From positions 744,001 through 808,000 of the forward strand of contig NZ_VEBF01000002.1 in NCBI RefSeq assembly GCF_007676705.1: a stretch of 64,000 bases of DNA, given 5' to 3'. Shown piece by piece: positions 8,790 to 16,827 of the stretch. The notes beneath the pieces were generated by a model that saw only the letters and a program-made list of their open reading frames with translations, was not told where the DNA came from and did no database searches. Made by a program: the position numbers and the translations under genes. Numbering within the stretch: the first letter of the stretch is position 1; each line of letters starts with the position of its first letter. Source of the stretch: Paenibacillus xylanexedens (lineage in GTDB: Bacteria > Bacillota > Bacilli > Paenibacillales > Paenibacillaceae).

Positions 8790-9719
8790 ATGACAACTTC
8801 TGCAAAATCCAAAATTTCAGGCATCGTACTCGTTCTGACGGGAGCCATCTGCTGGGGCATTGGGGGGACAGTATCTCAAAAACTGTTTCAACTGGATGGA
8901 ATTGAAGTCAATTGGTATGTCACTGTACGATTGTTGATTGCTGGGTTACTATTACTGGTTATTCAATCGTTTACAAATGGACGACTTCAGATTTTTGATG
9001 TGTGGAGAAATAAAAAAACAGCTGGACAGCTGATCATCTTCGGATTGGTGGGCATGCTTGCCGTCCAGTATACGTACATGGCATCCATTAAACACGGCAA
9101 TTCAGCGGTGGCTACACTCCTGCAGTACCTGTCCCCTGTCATGATCATGATTTACATCGCACTCCGGAAGCAGTCTGTCCTCACACGCAATGACCTTGCA
9201 TGCGCCGTTCTGGCTCTCGGTGGGTGTTTTCTCCTGCTGACGAATGGCTCGATTACGCGGTTATCTGTCTCCTCGCTCGCAGTGATATGGGGGCTGTTAT
9301 CCGGGGTTTCAGCTGCATTTTATACGCTGTATGCCGTGCAACTGATTAAAAAGTTCGATTCACTTGTTGTGGTCGGCTGGGCAATGATCATCGGTGGTCT
9401 GGGAATGAGTTTTATTCACCCGCCCTGGAAAATGAATTTTGCTAGCATCACGCTCGAAACTTACGGTTATTTAATATTTACGATCCTTTTTGGAACCATG
9501 ATTGCTTTTTGGTTTTATATTGCGAGTCTCAAAAGTCTTACACCCAAGGAAACTAGCCTGCTCGGGAGCGCGGAGCCCCTTGCTGCTGTTGGAACAACCG
9601 TCATATGGCTCCATGAACCCTTTGGCTTCTATCAATGGATTGGTATGGCATGTATTCTTGGCATGATGCTGGTCATGCAGTCCAATCGTTCGGGATCTAC
9701 CCGTATTAACAACAAATAA
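8790..9719 (+). CDS. EamA/DMT-family inner-membrane transporter
   Basis: A 309-residue protein with ten predicted membrane helices in two EamA repeats: the first begins [23 protein letters not shown], the second [28 protein letters not shown]. It contains the family signature [22 protein letters not shown] near the end. Drug/metabolite transporters of this type usually export amino acids or other small metabolites; the substrate is not readable here. The ATG at 8790 has AAGGTGAGG 9 nt upstream. It is divergent from an AraC regulator across an AT-rich 99-bp gap. The stop is 86 bp from the convergent sigF stop. Confidence 0.9.
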   Translation: MTTSAKSKISGIVLVLTGAICWGIGGTVSQKLFQLDGIEVNWYVTVRLLIAGLLLLVIQSFTNGRLQIFDVWRNKKTAGQLIIFGLVGMLAVQYTYMASIKHGNSAVATLLQYLSPVMIMIYIALRKQSVLTRNDLACAVLALGGCFLLLTNGSITRLSVSSLAVIWGLLSGVSAAFYTLYAVQLIKKFDSLVVVGWAMIIGGLGMSFIHPPWKMNFASITLETYGYLIFTILFGTMIAFWFYIASLKSLTPKETSLLGSAEPLAAVGTTVIWLHEPFGFYQWIGMACILGMMLVMQSNRSGSTRINNK

Positions 9720-9762
9720 CCTCCCTCGCCATAATGCGCGATAGAAGGTTGTTAGTTGTCGT

Positions 9763-9786
9763 ATATTGGTGTATAAACGCCAATAT
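9763..9786. terminator. Hairpin between convergent EamA and sigF genes
   Basis: ATATTGGTGT and ACGCCAATAT can pair around a 4-nt loop. No T-run follows on either strand, so it is a weak terminator candidate. Confidence 0.35.
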
Positions 9787-9805
9787 TGATGTTCAATCCA
9801 CGAAA

Positions 9806-10561
9806 TTACTGCGCGATCTGGTCGCGGATGGATTGCAGTATTTTTTTCTCCAGACGTGATACCTGCACCTGAGATATTCCCAACCTGCTGGCTACCTCCG
9901 ACTGGGTCTGATCCCGGTAATACCGAAGATAAACGATTAATCGCTCCCGCTCGCTGAGACCACCAATGGCTTCGTTCAGCGCCAGCTTGTCAAACCAACG
10001 TTCCTGAGACTCGTCGGCAATCTGATCCATTAATGTAATGGGATCGCCGTCATTCTCGAATACCGTCTCATGGATAGAAGTCGGTGGTTTGTTCGCTTCC
10101 TGGGCAAATACGACTTCCTCCGGGGTTACCCCCAGTTCCGCAGCAACTTCCTTAATCGTTGGCAAACGATCCAAATGCTTGGACAGTTCGTCCCTTTTCT
10201 TGCGGACTTTATTCGCCATCTCTTTCAGTGAACGACTGACCTTCAGGGTACCGTCATCCCGCAGGAATCGCTGGATTTCTCCGATGATCATCGGCACCGC
10301 ATAGGTTGAGAACTTCACGTCATAACTGAGATCGAATTTGTCCACTGACTTGAGCAGACCGATACAACCAATCTGGAACAGATCTTCCGGATCATATCCC
10401 CTATTCATAAAACGCTGTACGACGGACCAGACGAGTCTGATGTTGCAGTTCACCAGCGTATCCCGTGAGACATGGTCACCCGACTGACTGAGCGCAATCA
10501 GCCGTTTGACCTCGGCATCGTCCAAATAGGTCTGTGAAGATGGTTTCACTTCAGCATCCAT
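9806..10561 (-). CDS. sigF: Forespore RNA polymerase sigma factor sigma-F
   Basis: A 251-residue sigma-70-type factor. Region 2 contains NCNIRLVWSVVQRFMNRGYDPEDLFQIGCIGLLKSVDKFD and the DVKFSTYAVPMIIGEIQRFLRDDG segment. Region 3 begins KVSRSLKEMANKVRKKRDEL. Region 4 has LSERERLIVYLRYYRDQTQSEVASRLGISQVQVSRLEKKIL. It is the third gene of spoIIAA-spoIIAB-sigF, 14 bp after spoIIAB, and directs the first forespore-specific transcription. SpoIIAB holds it inactive until SpoIIAA is dephosphorylated. Expression would come from the sigma-H promoter at 11416-11443. Confidence 0.97.
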   Translation of the reverse strand: MDAEVKPSSQTYLDDAEVKRLIALSQSGDHVSRDTLVNCNIRLVWSVVQRFMNRGYDPEDLFQIGCIGLLKSVDKFDLSYDVKFSTYAVPMIIGEIQRFLRDDGTLKVSRSLKEMANKVRKKRDELSKHLDRLPTIKEVAAELGVTPEEVVFAQEANKPPTSIHETVFENDGDPITLMDQIADESQERWFDKLALNEAIGGLSERERLIVYLRYYRDQTQSEVASRLGISQVQVSRLEKKILQSIRDQIAQ

Positions 10562-10575
10562 AAGAACACCAACCC

Positions 10576-11031
10576 CTAATTATACAATGCTTTCTTGGAT
10601 TCAATCCTTTTCTTCATCTTGATGGAGGTGCCTCTGCCGGGCTCACTGCTGACTTCGAATTCATCCATAAAGTTTTCCATAATGGTGAAGCCCATGCCCG
10701 ACCGCTCAAGTTCGGGTTTGGACGTATATAGCGGCTGCTTCGCCAGTTCAAGATCTTCGATTCCTTCACCGCGGTCTTCCACAATAATCGTGATCATGTC
10801 TTCCCGAATCTCGGCCTGGATGGACACAACACCCTCGGAGTTATTGTTGTATCCGTGGATGATGCTGTTGGTCACGGCTTCCGAAATGACCGTCTTCAGG
10901 TCACTGAGCTCGTCCATCGTTGGATCAAGCTGGGAGATAAATGCAGCAACGGTTACCCGCGCAAACGATTCATTCTCTGACTTGGCCGCGAATTGCAGAT
11001 TCATGAAATTTGTCCCTGTTCCTTCATTCAT
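10576..11031 (-). CDS. spoIIAB: SpoIIAB, anti-sigma-F factor and SpoIIAA kinase
   Basis: A 151-residue GHKL-type kinase with the N box ([15 protein letters not shown]), G1 box ([12 protein letters not shown]) and G2 box ([15 protein letters not shown]). It binds sigma-F, or phosphorylates SpoIIAA using ATP. Its ATG overlaps the spoIIAA stop in an ATGA junction with GGAGG 9 nt upstream, so the two are translationally coupled. The N-terminus is slightly longer than in B. subtilis ([14 protein letters not shown]); a second Met at residue 10 matches the usual start less well by ribosome-site spacing. Confidence 0.96.
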   Translation of the reverse strand: MNEGTGTNFMNLQFAAKSENESFARVTVAAFISQLDPTMDELSDLKTVISEAVTNSIIHGYNNNSEGVVSIQAEIREDMITIIVEDRGEGIEDLELAKQPLYTSKPELERSGMGFTIMENFMDEFEVSSEPGRGTSIKMKKRIESKKALYN

Positions 11032-11381
11032 GAGACGACCTCCAGACCTGAGAGAGCAGTTCCCTCATTTTCGTATATCGGCATAATCTTGAACAAACCC
11101 GACATTTCCAGCAAACGGTACACCGGCGAATTGACGTCACATACTACCATCTTGCCGCCTTTATTCTTAATAAGCTTGTATCTTCCCAAAATGACACCCA
11201 GACCCGAACTGTCCATAAATTGCAGATCTTTCAGGCTGAGTACCAGATGCTCGCTTTGTCTCCGCTGGATAGCTTCATCCATTTGCATCCGTACCATGTC
11301 AGCTGTATGGTGATCCAGCTCCCCGGATAATCGTACAATCAGAATCCCGCGATGGTGTTCCATTTCCACATGCAAGTTCAC
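11028..11381 (-). CDS. spoIIAA: SpoIIAA, anti-anti-sigma factor
   Basis: A 117-residue STAS-domain protein, the same length as in B. subtilis. It has [14 protein letters not shown] and [17 protein letters not shown]; the serine in MDSSG is the site phosphorylated by SpoIIAB. When dephosphorylated it captures SpoIIAB and frees sigma-F. A GTG start at 11381 is chosen because GGGAGGAGAG lies about 9 nt upstream and the family length is matched; the open frame extends 24 codons further but those codons show no homology. First gene of the spoIIA operon. Confidence 0.95.
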   Translation of the reverse strand: MNLHVEMEHHRGILIVRLSGELDHHTADMVRMQMDEAIQRRQSEHLVLSLKDLQFMDSSGLGVILGRYKLIKNKGGKMVVCDVNSPVYRLLEMSGLFKIMPIYENEGTALSGLEVVS

Positions 11382-11415
11382 GTTTGCCCACTCTCCTCCC
11401 TGTCTTGAACAAGGA

Positions 11416-11443
11416 TTTCTACGTTTCCGAAGGCTTTTCCTGC
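11416..11443 (-). promoter_or_regulatory. Sigma-H promoter of the spoIIA operon
   Basis: GCAGGAAAA, 12 nt, then GTAGAAA on the minus strand matches the sigma-H pattern RnAGGAwWW-N11/12-RnnGAAT except for the last base. The start site would lie near 11409, about 28 nt before the spoIIAA GTG. This is the promoter class used for spoIIA in B. subtilis. Confidence 0.75.
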
Positions 11444-11524
11444 CCCCCGACAAAACTAGAAGAAAACCCCTATTTAACTACAAAATATGTTCGAAGGATG
11501 CGTGGAACTCGCGTAATTCGCCGT

Positions 11525-12700
11525 TTAATCAAACAGGTTGGACGTCGTCCGCTTAAACAGCTTCCACCAGCCAGCTTTATTCACGTCCTGTGGAGCCTGA
11601 ATGTCGAATTCCTTAATGACGTCGTTGCCCTGGTAAACCACCAGTTTACCTATACTTTGCCCAGCCTTGATCGGGGCTTTCAATTCTTTGGCAACCAACA
11701 ATTCATGCCGGATGTCATTGGATTTGGCTCCTTTGCGCATCAGCACACTATAATTTTGCGTGGCATTCAGCGGTAACTCGGCAACTTCACCTTTTTCAAT
11801 TTTCAGACTACCCAGCAGATCCCCTGCCTTGTAGAGCGCCTTCATCGTATATTGACTAAAGGCATAGTCAAACATCGAAGACACTTCACTGTTCCGTGTT
11901 TTGGTATTCGGTTCACCGAGTACCACTGAAACGACACGCAGTCCGTCCTTGGACGCTGTAGCGGACAGGCAGAACTTCGCTTCGGACGTGTAACCTGTTT
12001 TCAAACCATCTGCCCCTTGATAAAAGCGAACCAGCTTGTTCGTGTTCACCAGCCAGAATGGCTTTTCCGTATCTTTGCGAAGGTAATCCTGATATGCACC
12101 GGTGTACTTCGTAATTCCGGAATGTTTCAGTAGTTCACGGCTCATGACGGCAATGTCATGGGCGGAAGAATAATGATTATCGACCGGAAGGCCGTTACAG
12201 TTGGCAAAATGAGTATCCTTCATGCCAAGCTCCTTCGCACGCTCATTCATCAGCTGCACAAAGGCTTCTTCCGAGCCAGCAATCTTCTCAGCCATCGCTA
12301 CCGAGGCATCATTGCCTGATGCCATGGCAATCCCTTTTAACATATCATCGACCGTCATTTCTTCCCCGGGCTCCAGAAAGATCTGCGAACCGCCCATGGA
12401 TGCTGCGTATTCGCTCGTTCTTACCTTATCCGTCAGCTTCAACTTGCCCGAGTCGATCGCTTCGATCGTGAGCAACATCGTCATAATCTTCGTAATGCTT
12501 GCCGGAGGCAGCTGATCATGACTGTTTTTCTCATAGATAACGGTTCCTGTATCTGCATCCATTAAGATCGCAGAACGCGCCGACGGGGCTAAATCAGCGG
12601 CTCCCGCTGCCTTTGGTGTTTCTTCAGCCAATGCCGTTGATGCCATAAGGGACAGCAGGATACAAAGGGTCATGAACGATGCCATTATTCTTTTCTTCAC
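11525..12700 (-). CDS. dacF: DacF, sporulation D-alanyl-D-alanine carboxypeptidase
   Basis: A 391-residue penicillin-binding protein with a signal peptide (hydrophobic core FMTLCILLSLMASTALA, likely cut after ALA). The three active-site motifs are SITK (Ser68-Lys71), SGN in MASGNDAS, and KTG in GADGLKTGYT. It trims the terminal D-alanine of peptidoglycan side chains and sets cross-linking in forespore wall. A GTG at 12700 is used, with GAGGAGGT 6 nt upstream. It lies immediately before spoIIA as in B. subtilis; 143 bp with the sigma-H promoter separate them. The C-terminal domain is the PBP5 type. Confidence 0.94.
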   Translation of the reverse strand: MKKRIMASFMTLCILLSLMASTALAEETPKAAGAADLAPSARSAILMDADTGTVIYEKNSHDQLPPASITKIMTMLLTIEAIDSGKLKLTDKVRTSEYAASMGGSQIFLEPGEEMTVDDMLKGIAMASGNDASVAMAEKIAGSEEAFVQLMNERAKELGMKDTHFANCNGLPVDNHYSSAHDIAVMSRELLKHSGITKYTGAYQDYLRKDTEKPFWLVNTNKLVRFYQGADGLKTGYTSEAKFCLSATASKDGLRVVSVVLGEPNTKTRNSEVSSMFDYAFSQYTMKALYKAGDLLGSLKIEKGEVAELPLNATQNYSVLMRKGAKSNDIRHELLVAKELKAPIKAGQSIGKLVVYQGNDVIKEFDIQAPQDVNKAGWWKLFKRTTSNLFD

Positions 12701-12885
12701 TAGGTTACCTCCTCAAATGACTTGCTTACTGCATGTTCCATACATGTACTGCTAATCATTGTCGGCGCGTTTGCAGTAAATTATTCCATCTTACCTATGA
12801 TTTCCCGAACTTTTTGTGGAAAAGGGGCTCAAAGCAAAAAAACGCACTGCACTCAACTCATGAGCAACCGTACGTTCAACATAAC

Positions 12886-12934
12886 AAGAAAAGGTTACCC
12901 CCGATGATTTCTCATTCGAAGAGGTAACCTTCTC
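12886..12934 (-). terminator. Terminator of pnp
   Basis: AGAAGGTTACC/GGTAACCTTTTCT forms a long stem on the minus strand with a loop of about 23 nt, followed by a broken T-run. It begins 15 nt after the pnp stop. Confidence 0.7.
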
Positions 12935-12948
12935 TACTCAAATCTTGC

Positions 12949-13773
12949 TTACATTTGTGGAATAACTGCCACTACCAACGCCAGGAAAGACTCACGCACA
13001 CGTTCAGTGGTTTCCATAACCTCATCGTGCGACAGCGGCTGGTCGAGAATTCCGGCTGCCATGTTGCTGATACAGGAAATGCCGAGCACTTCCAGACCTG
13101 CATGGCGTGCCACAATCACTTCAGATACAGTGGACATGCCCACTGCGTCTGCGCCTAATGTGCGCAGCATTTTGATCTCTGCTGGTGTCTCGTAGTTCGG
13201 ACCAAGCATACCTGCGTATACCCCTTCACGTACGTTAAAACCTTGTGATGCGGCCGTATCCTTCGCTAGTGCACGCAAGCGGCGGCTATAAGCTTCCGAC
13301 AGATCCGGGAAACGTACACCCAGTGCAGCGTCATTCGGTCCGATCAGTGGATTTTTGCCTGTAAGATTCAAGTGATCAGAGATCAGCATCAAATCTCCAG
13401 CTTCGTACGACGTATTCACGCCACCCGCAGCATTCGTTACAAGCAGGCTACTTACACCCAGTTCTTTCATAACACGTACCGGGAAGGCTGTCAGTTCGGG
13501 GCCATATCCTTCGTACATGTGGAAGCGGCCTTTCATCATCACGACCGGACGACCTTTGATGGTTCCGACCAATAATTCACCTTCATGTCCTTCTACTGTG
13601 GACACTGGAAAATGCGGAATATCCTGATAAGCGATACTTACGCCATCTTCAATCAATTCTGCAAGTACGCCAAGACCCGAACCCAAAATCAAACCGACTT
13701 CCGGCTTGATGGAGCTTTTGCTTTGAATATAAGATGCTGCTTCCGAAATCATTTGTTGGTTTAATGCTGCCAT
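12949..13773 (-). CDS. pupG: Purine-nucleoside phosphorylase
   Basis: A 274-residue trimeric-type PNP with GLILGSGLG, VEGHEGELL, TNAAGGVN, YAGMLGPNYETPAEI and GMSTVSEVIVARH. It splits guanosine and inosine with phosphate into base and ribose-1-phosphate in the cytoplasm. The ATG at 13773 has GGAGG about 12 nt upstream. In B. subtilis the gene order is xerD-drm-pupG-dacF; here the phosphopentomutase gene drm is absent between xerD and pupG, and the 130-bp gap holds nothing I recognise. Confidence 0.95.
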   Translation of the reverse strand: MAALNQQMISEAASYIQSKSSIKPEVGLILGSGLGVLAELIEDGVSIAYQDIPHFPVSTVEGHEGELLVGTIKGRPVVMMKGRFHMYEGYGPELTAFPVRVMKELGVSSLLVTNAAGGVNTSYEAGDLMLISDHLNLTGKNPLIGPNDAALGVRFPDLSEAYSRRLRALAKDTAASQGFNVREGVYAGMLGPNYETPAEIKMLRTLGADAVGMSTVSEVIVARHAGLEVLGISCISNMAAGILDQPLSHDEVMETTERVRESFLALVVAVIPQM

Positions 13774-13903
13774 ACGATGTATGTTCCTCCTTGAGTTGAA
13801 ACGATCCGTCTTTATGTATAACGGCGTTTAGATGTATTCAATTTATTTTATCCTAAATCGGCACCATGTTCCGCATTTATTTGTGAATGCCATGCGTCAA
13901 AAT

Positions 13904-14794
13904 CTATCTTGCCCTCGGATGATGGGTTTCATAGATTTCTTTCATGGTTCTGCGACCATGATTGCCATACTGTTGTCCCGGCTGCTCGACATGGCCGAGC
14001 ATGTCCTGAACGGCACGTGTGTCCGCCCCATTGGCAATCAGATGTGCTGCAAACGAATGACGCAGCGTATGCGGCGTAATTTCTTCCGAGATTCCCGCAT
14101 CCACCGCCGCTTTTTTAAGCAGCTTCCAGAATCCCTGCCGGGTTAAACGCCTTCCAGACACATTCACGAATAGTGCCTGCTCGTCCGAATCGGTTTTGAG
14201 CAACTGATTGCGGAATTCCTCTACATATACACTTGCCCAATGTGCGGCTGGCGCACCGATGGGAAGAATGCGTTCCTTGCCTGCCCCACCGCATCGTATA
14301 AAGCGCATGTCCGGCTGTACATCCCGAATGTCCAGCGCAATCAGTTCCGAGACGCGAATGCCTGTAGCATACAATAGCTCAAGCATCGCTCGGTCTCGCA
14401 CACCCTGCGGTGAACGAATATCAGGCGCTGTCAGCAGCTGTTCGATCTCCGGGATAGTTAACACCTGTGGAGGCGTCTTATCCGCCTTGGGAGCTTCCAC
14501 ATCGAACGTAGGGTCCTGTATGATATCACCCCGCCGCAGCAAAAAATGAAAGTAGGAGCGCAGAGATACGATGCTGCGGGCAATCGTTGCGTTGGCACGT
14601 CCTGCCTGTTTGAGCTGACCTACAAACAGGACGACATGTGTGCGTCTGACCTGATCGGCTTCGCGTATACCATATTCCTTATCTGCAAATTCAATGAACT
14701 TGTCCACGTCTCGGAGATACGATTCAAGTGTGCTGCTTGACATCCCTTTATCATCTTCCAAGTATAAGGCATAGGCGTGTATCGTCTGTTTCAT
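13904..14794 (-). CDS. xerD: XerD-type tyrosine recombinase with an unusual segment before the catalytic Tyr
   Basis: A 296-residue site-specific recombinase acting on dif to resolve chromosome dimers. The N-terminal SAM-like domain is followed by the catalytic domain with Arg in ATGIRVSEL, HTLRHSFAAHL and LGH. The tyrosine appears in QQYGNH, seven residues before MKEIYETHHPRA, the correct spacing from the C-terminus. The segment after LGH reads VEQPGQQ instead of the near-invariant (A/V)DISTTQI and is one residue short. The ATG at 14794 has GAGGAG 8 nt upstream. Its position beside yqzK and fur is the B. subtilis order, so this is the housekeeping XerD, not a phage integrase. Confidence 0.92.
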   Translation of the reverse strand: MKQTIHAYALYLEDDKGMSSSTLESYLRDVDKFIEFADKEYGIREADQVRRTHVVLFVGQLKQAGRANATIARSIVSLRSYFHFLLRRGDIIQDPTFDVEAPKADKTPPQVLTIPEIEQLLTAPDIRSPQGVRDRAMLELLYATGIRVSELIALDIRDVQPDMRFIRCGGAGKERILPIGAPAAHWASVYVEEFRNQLLKTDSDEQALFVNVSGRRLTRQGFWKLLKKAAVDAGISEEITPHTLRHSFAAHLIANGADTRAVQDMLGHVEQPGQQYGNHGRRTMKEIYETHHPRAR

Positions 14795-14869
14795 GTACAA
14801 CGCTCCTCAACTGACAGATCTGCCGCTCCGGCAGACTGCTCCCGTATTTGCATCCCTGGCTGTTCGAAG

Positions 14870-15112
14870 CTACTCCCCGTACCAATAGAACAAACGGAGA
14901 CGCTCTGCCATCGTAGGACGTCCTTCTCCATTACCCGGCCAATCCGTTTCCTGAAATACTTTGATGGCATTTCCAGTCGGCATCTGATACTGATCCACAG
15001 GTGAGATCCAGCCATTAAACAGGTCCAGAACATGATAGAACAGATAAACTAATGCAGCAAAAACTATGATAAATCGAATAAAACGGAGCCCTCTCCGCAC
15101 TGATATAATCAT
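14870..15112 (-). CDS. yqzK: YqzK-like small membrane protein (DUF4227)
   Basis: An 80-residue protein with one N-terminal membrane helix (FIRFIIVFAALVYLFYHVLDLF) and an external tail containing DQYQMPTGNAIKVFQ and RLRLFYWYGE. It matches the small protein encoded between fur and xerD in B. subtilis. The function is not known. The start at 15112 has GGAGGGGG upstream. It lies 75 bp before xerD and probably shares its transcript, because the fur terminator is upstream. Confidence 0.85.
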   Translation of the reverse strand: MIISVRRGLRFIRFIIVFAALVYLFYHVLDLFNGWISPVDQYQMPTGNAIKVFQETDWPGNGEGRPTMAERLRLFYWYGE

Positions 15113-15218
15113 GGGTGTGTCCCCCTCCTGATTGAATCCGGTTTTGTCCTTGAATCAGGGTATGTCCATAAACACAGGTTTATGCCACTTGAGGTAACTC
15201 CATATCATGTCCGGTGCC

Positions 15219-15255
15219 AAAAAAGCTCTCCCGTCAAAACCGCCGGTGAGAGCTT
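15219..15255 (-). terminator. Terminator of fur
   Basis: AAGCTCTCACCG/CGGGAGAGCTT is followed by T6 on the minus strand, 15 nt after the fur stop. Confidence 0.9.
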
Positions 15256-15269
15256 GAAGATATGCTATG

Positions 15270-15737
15270 TTATTCTTCATCTTTGGGCTTCTGTTCATTT
15301 TTAGCTTTGCAACGATAACAAATTCCATGAAAGTCCAATCGGTGATCTACTACCGAAAAGTTAAATTCCCGCTCCAAACGCTCTTCAAGCGGTCCAAGCC
15401 AGTCTTCACGTATTTCATCCATACTTCCGCATTGAACACAGATTAAGTGATGATGGTGATGCTTGGATGTATCTCCGCGCAGATCATAACGCGCTACACC
15501 GTCGCCGAAGTTGATTTTCTCTACAACATGCAGCTCACTCAGCAGTTCGAGGGTACGGTACACGGTTGCCAGACCGATTTCGGGAGCCTTTTCTTTAACG
15601 AGCATGAATACGTCTTCTGCGCTCAGATGATCTTCTTCATTCTCAAGAAGTACTCTTACGGTGGCTTCCCGCTGGGGCGTTAATTTATATCCTTGGGACT
15701 GTAGTTGCTGCTTAATTTTATCGATCCGTGCTTCCAT
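15270..15737 (-). CDS. fur: Fur, ferric uptake regulator
   Basis: A 155-residue Fur-family repressor. The winged helix contains YKLTPQREATVRVLL and PEIGLATVYRTLELLSE. The metal region has the HHHHH stretch, CVQCG and CYRC cysteine pairs. It lacks the features that mark PerR or Zur as far as can be judged, and its position beside yqzK/xerD is that of Fur in B. subtilis. With Fe(II) it represses iron-uptake genes; three matching operators lie near 31.6-33.8 kb in this window. A good promoter (15792-15821) precedes it. Confidence 0.93.
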   Translation of the reverse strand: MEARIDKIKQQLQSQGYKLTPQREATVRVLLENEEDHLSAEDVFMLVKEKAPEIGLATVYRTLELLSELHVVEKINFGDGVARYDLRGDTSKHHHHHLICVQCGSMDEIREDWLGPLEERLEREFNFSVVDHRLDFHGICYRCKAKNEQKPKDEE

Positions 15738-15791
15738 TTTCTCCCTCCCCCTAGGAAATCACTGCACACTGCAACTTAACCCACTCTTTTC

Positions 15792-15821
15792 ATTATAGGG
15801 GGAGTGCGTAATTAAAGTCAA
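15792..15821 (-). promoter_or_regulatory. Sigma-A promoter of fur
   Basis: TTGACT-N18-TATAAT on the minus strand, 55 nt upstream of the fur ATG. Near-consensus boxes. Confidence 0.78.
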
Positions 15822-15844
15822 CATTTTACACTATACGATACACG

Positions 15845-16474
15845 CTAGGCCGGTAGTAACATTGGCGTGACCCAACGCATCATCGCAGGTGTAACCCATG
15901 TTTCAAAAGATGCCACGCCGAGCAGCAGTGCAGCCATGACCAAAGTTAACACTATATATGAAGAAAAAGGTCTTTGTCGACCCGGTGTTCGCTGCATCAA
16001 AACACGATTGCGAATGATGTATAACGAGAACGTCATGGCCGCCACACTGCAGATCAGCAGGATCGGTATGACGAACAAATTATGCGGCGCCACGGAAACC
16101 AGTGCAAACAGCAACCCTTTCCAGGAATACTGCCCAACAAGATACCCCACTGTGAATCCAATAAGCACACCTTTTAGAAAATCCAGAACCAGTATACCGG
16201 GCAGTCCGACGACGGATAAACCCAGAATAAAGATCAGACCTACCCATTTTAGATGAAGCATGGCAATGTCCCAATATGCCCCGGTTTCCGTCACTTGTGC
16301 GCTGTGCTGCACTGTCATGAAGAAGTTCCCAAGATAGCCCTCCAGATCCTGACGTTGCTCAAGAGACAATGCATTGACCATAAGCGCCCCAAAAATGACG
16401 CCGACCAGAAACAAGACAGCCACGAATACATATAACGAAGTCTGACCTTTAAATGTAAAGTAGGAAGAGCGCAT
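15845..16474 (-). CDS. spoIIM: SpoIIM, stage II sporulation protein M
   Basis: A 209-residue protein with five membrane helices, including SLYVFVAVLFLVGVIFGALMV and WVGLIFILGLSVVGLPGILVLDFLKG, plus the family motif FALVSVAPHNLFVIP. SpoIIM, SpoIIP and SpoIID form the septal peptidoglycan-remodelling machine that drives engulfment. The ATG at 16474 is preferred (AAAGGGG about 12 nt upstream, family-like length); the frame is open for 17 more codons containing two cysteines and possible starts. It is monocistronic between fur and the repeat at 16611. Confidence 0.9.
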   Translation of the reverse strand: MRSSYFTFKGQTSLYVFVAVLFLVGVIFGALMVNALSLEQRQDLEGYLGNFFMTVQHSAQVTETGAYWDIAMLHLKWVGLIFILGLSVVGLPGILVLDFLKGVLIGFTVGYLVGQYSWKGLLFALVSVAPHNLFVIPILLICSVAAMTFSLYIIRNRVLMQRTPGRQRPFSSYIVLTLVMAALLLGVASFETWVTPAMMRWVTPMLLPA

Positions 16475-16610
16475 ACAGGTACAAGTCCCCTTTCCGGTTG
16501 TCATGCTGCAAGGATGCTCAATCATATCCTCATAGTCATTCTTATGAACCGAAACGCACCTGTATGACTTCTTGTCCAGATTGGCTCTACGTGAAGTGAA
16601 GCTATATCAG

Positions 16611-16822
16611 TTGAAATAAAGAATATTTACACGGGTCACTCCGATGACAGAACAACCTTTCGATCACTGTTATCCCCAGATTTTTTTATTCCTTTTTTAA
16701 AGGGAAAATCCGGGGATAGCGTATGCTTCCGATGCAGCTTTCTTTCAGAAAGCTTTTAGGCGAACGCTCCGCTTCTTCAGGTTCTTTCTGTCCTCTCCGT
16801 TTTGTGTAAATGTTTAGTTCAA
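16611..16822 (+). repeat. Palindromic intergenic repeat, copy B
   Basis: A 212-bp element with terminal inverted repeats (TTGAAATAAAGAATATTTACAC at the left; complement of GTGTAAATGTTTAGTTCAA at the right), a second pairing of GATGACAGAACAACC with GGTTCTTTCTGTCC, and a central stem (CCGGGGATAG region against CTGTTATCCCC). It contains AGGCGAACGCTCCGCTTCTTC. It is very close to copy C. It ends 5 bp from the stop codon of the EndoQ-like gene. Confidence 0.88.
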
Positions 16823-16827
16823 TTTAT

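Noticed and set aside
13904..14794. Possible phage or integron integrase
   Set aside because: Size, end sequence and the yqzK-fur neighbourhood identify the housekeeping XerD; no phage genes or attachment repeats are near.
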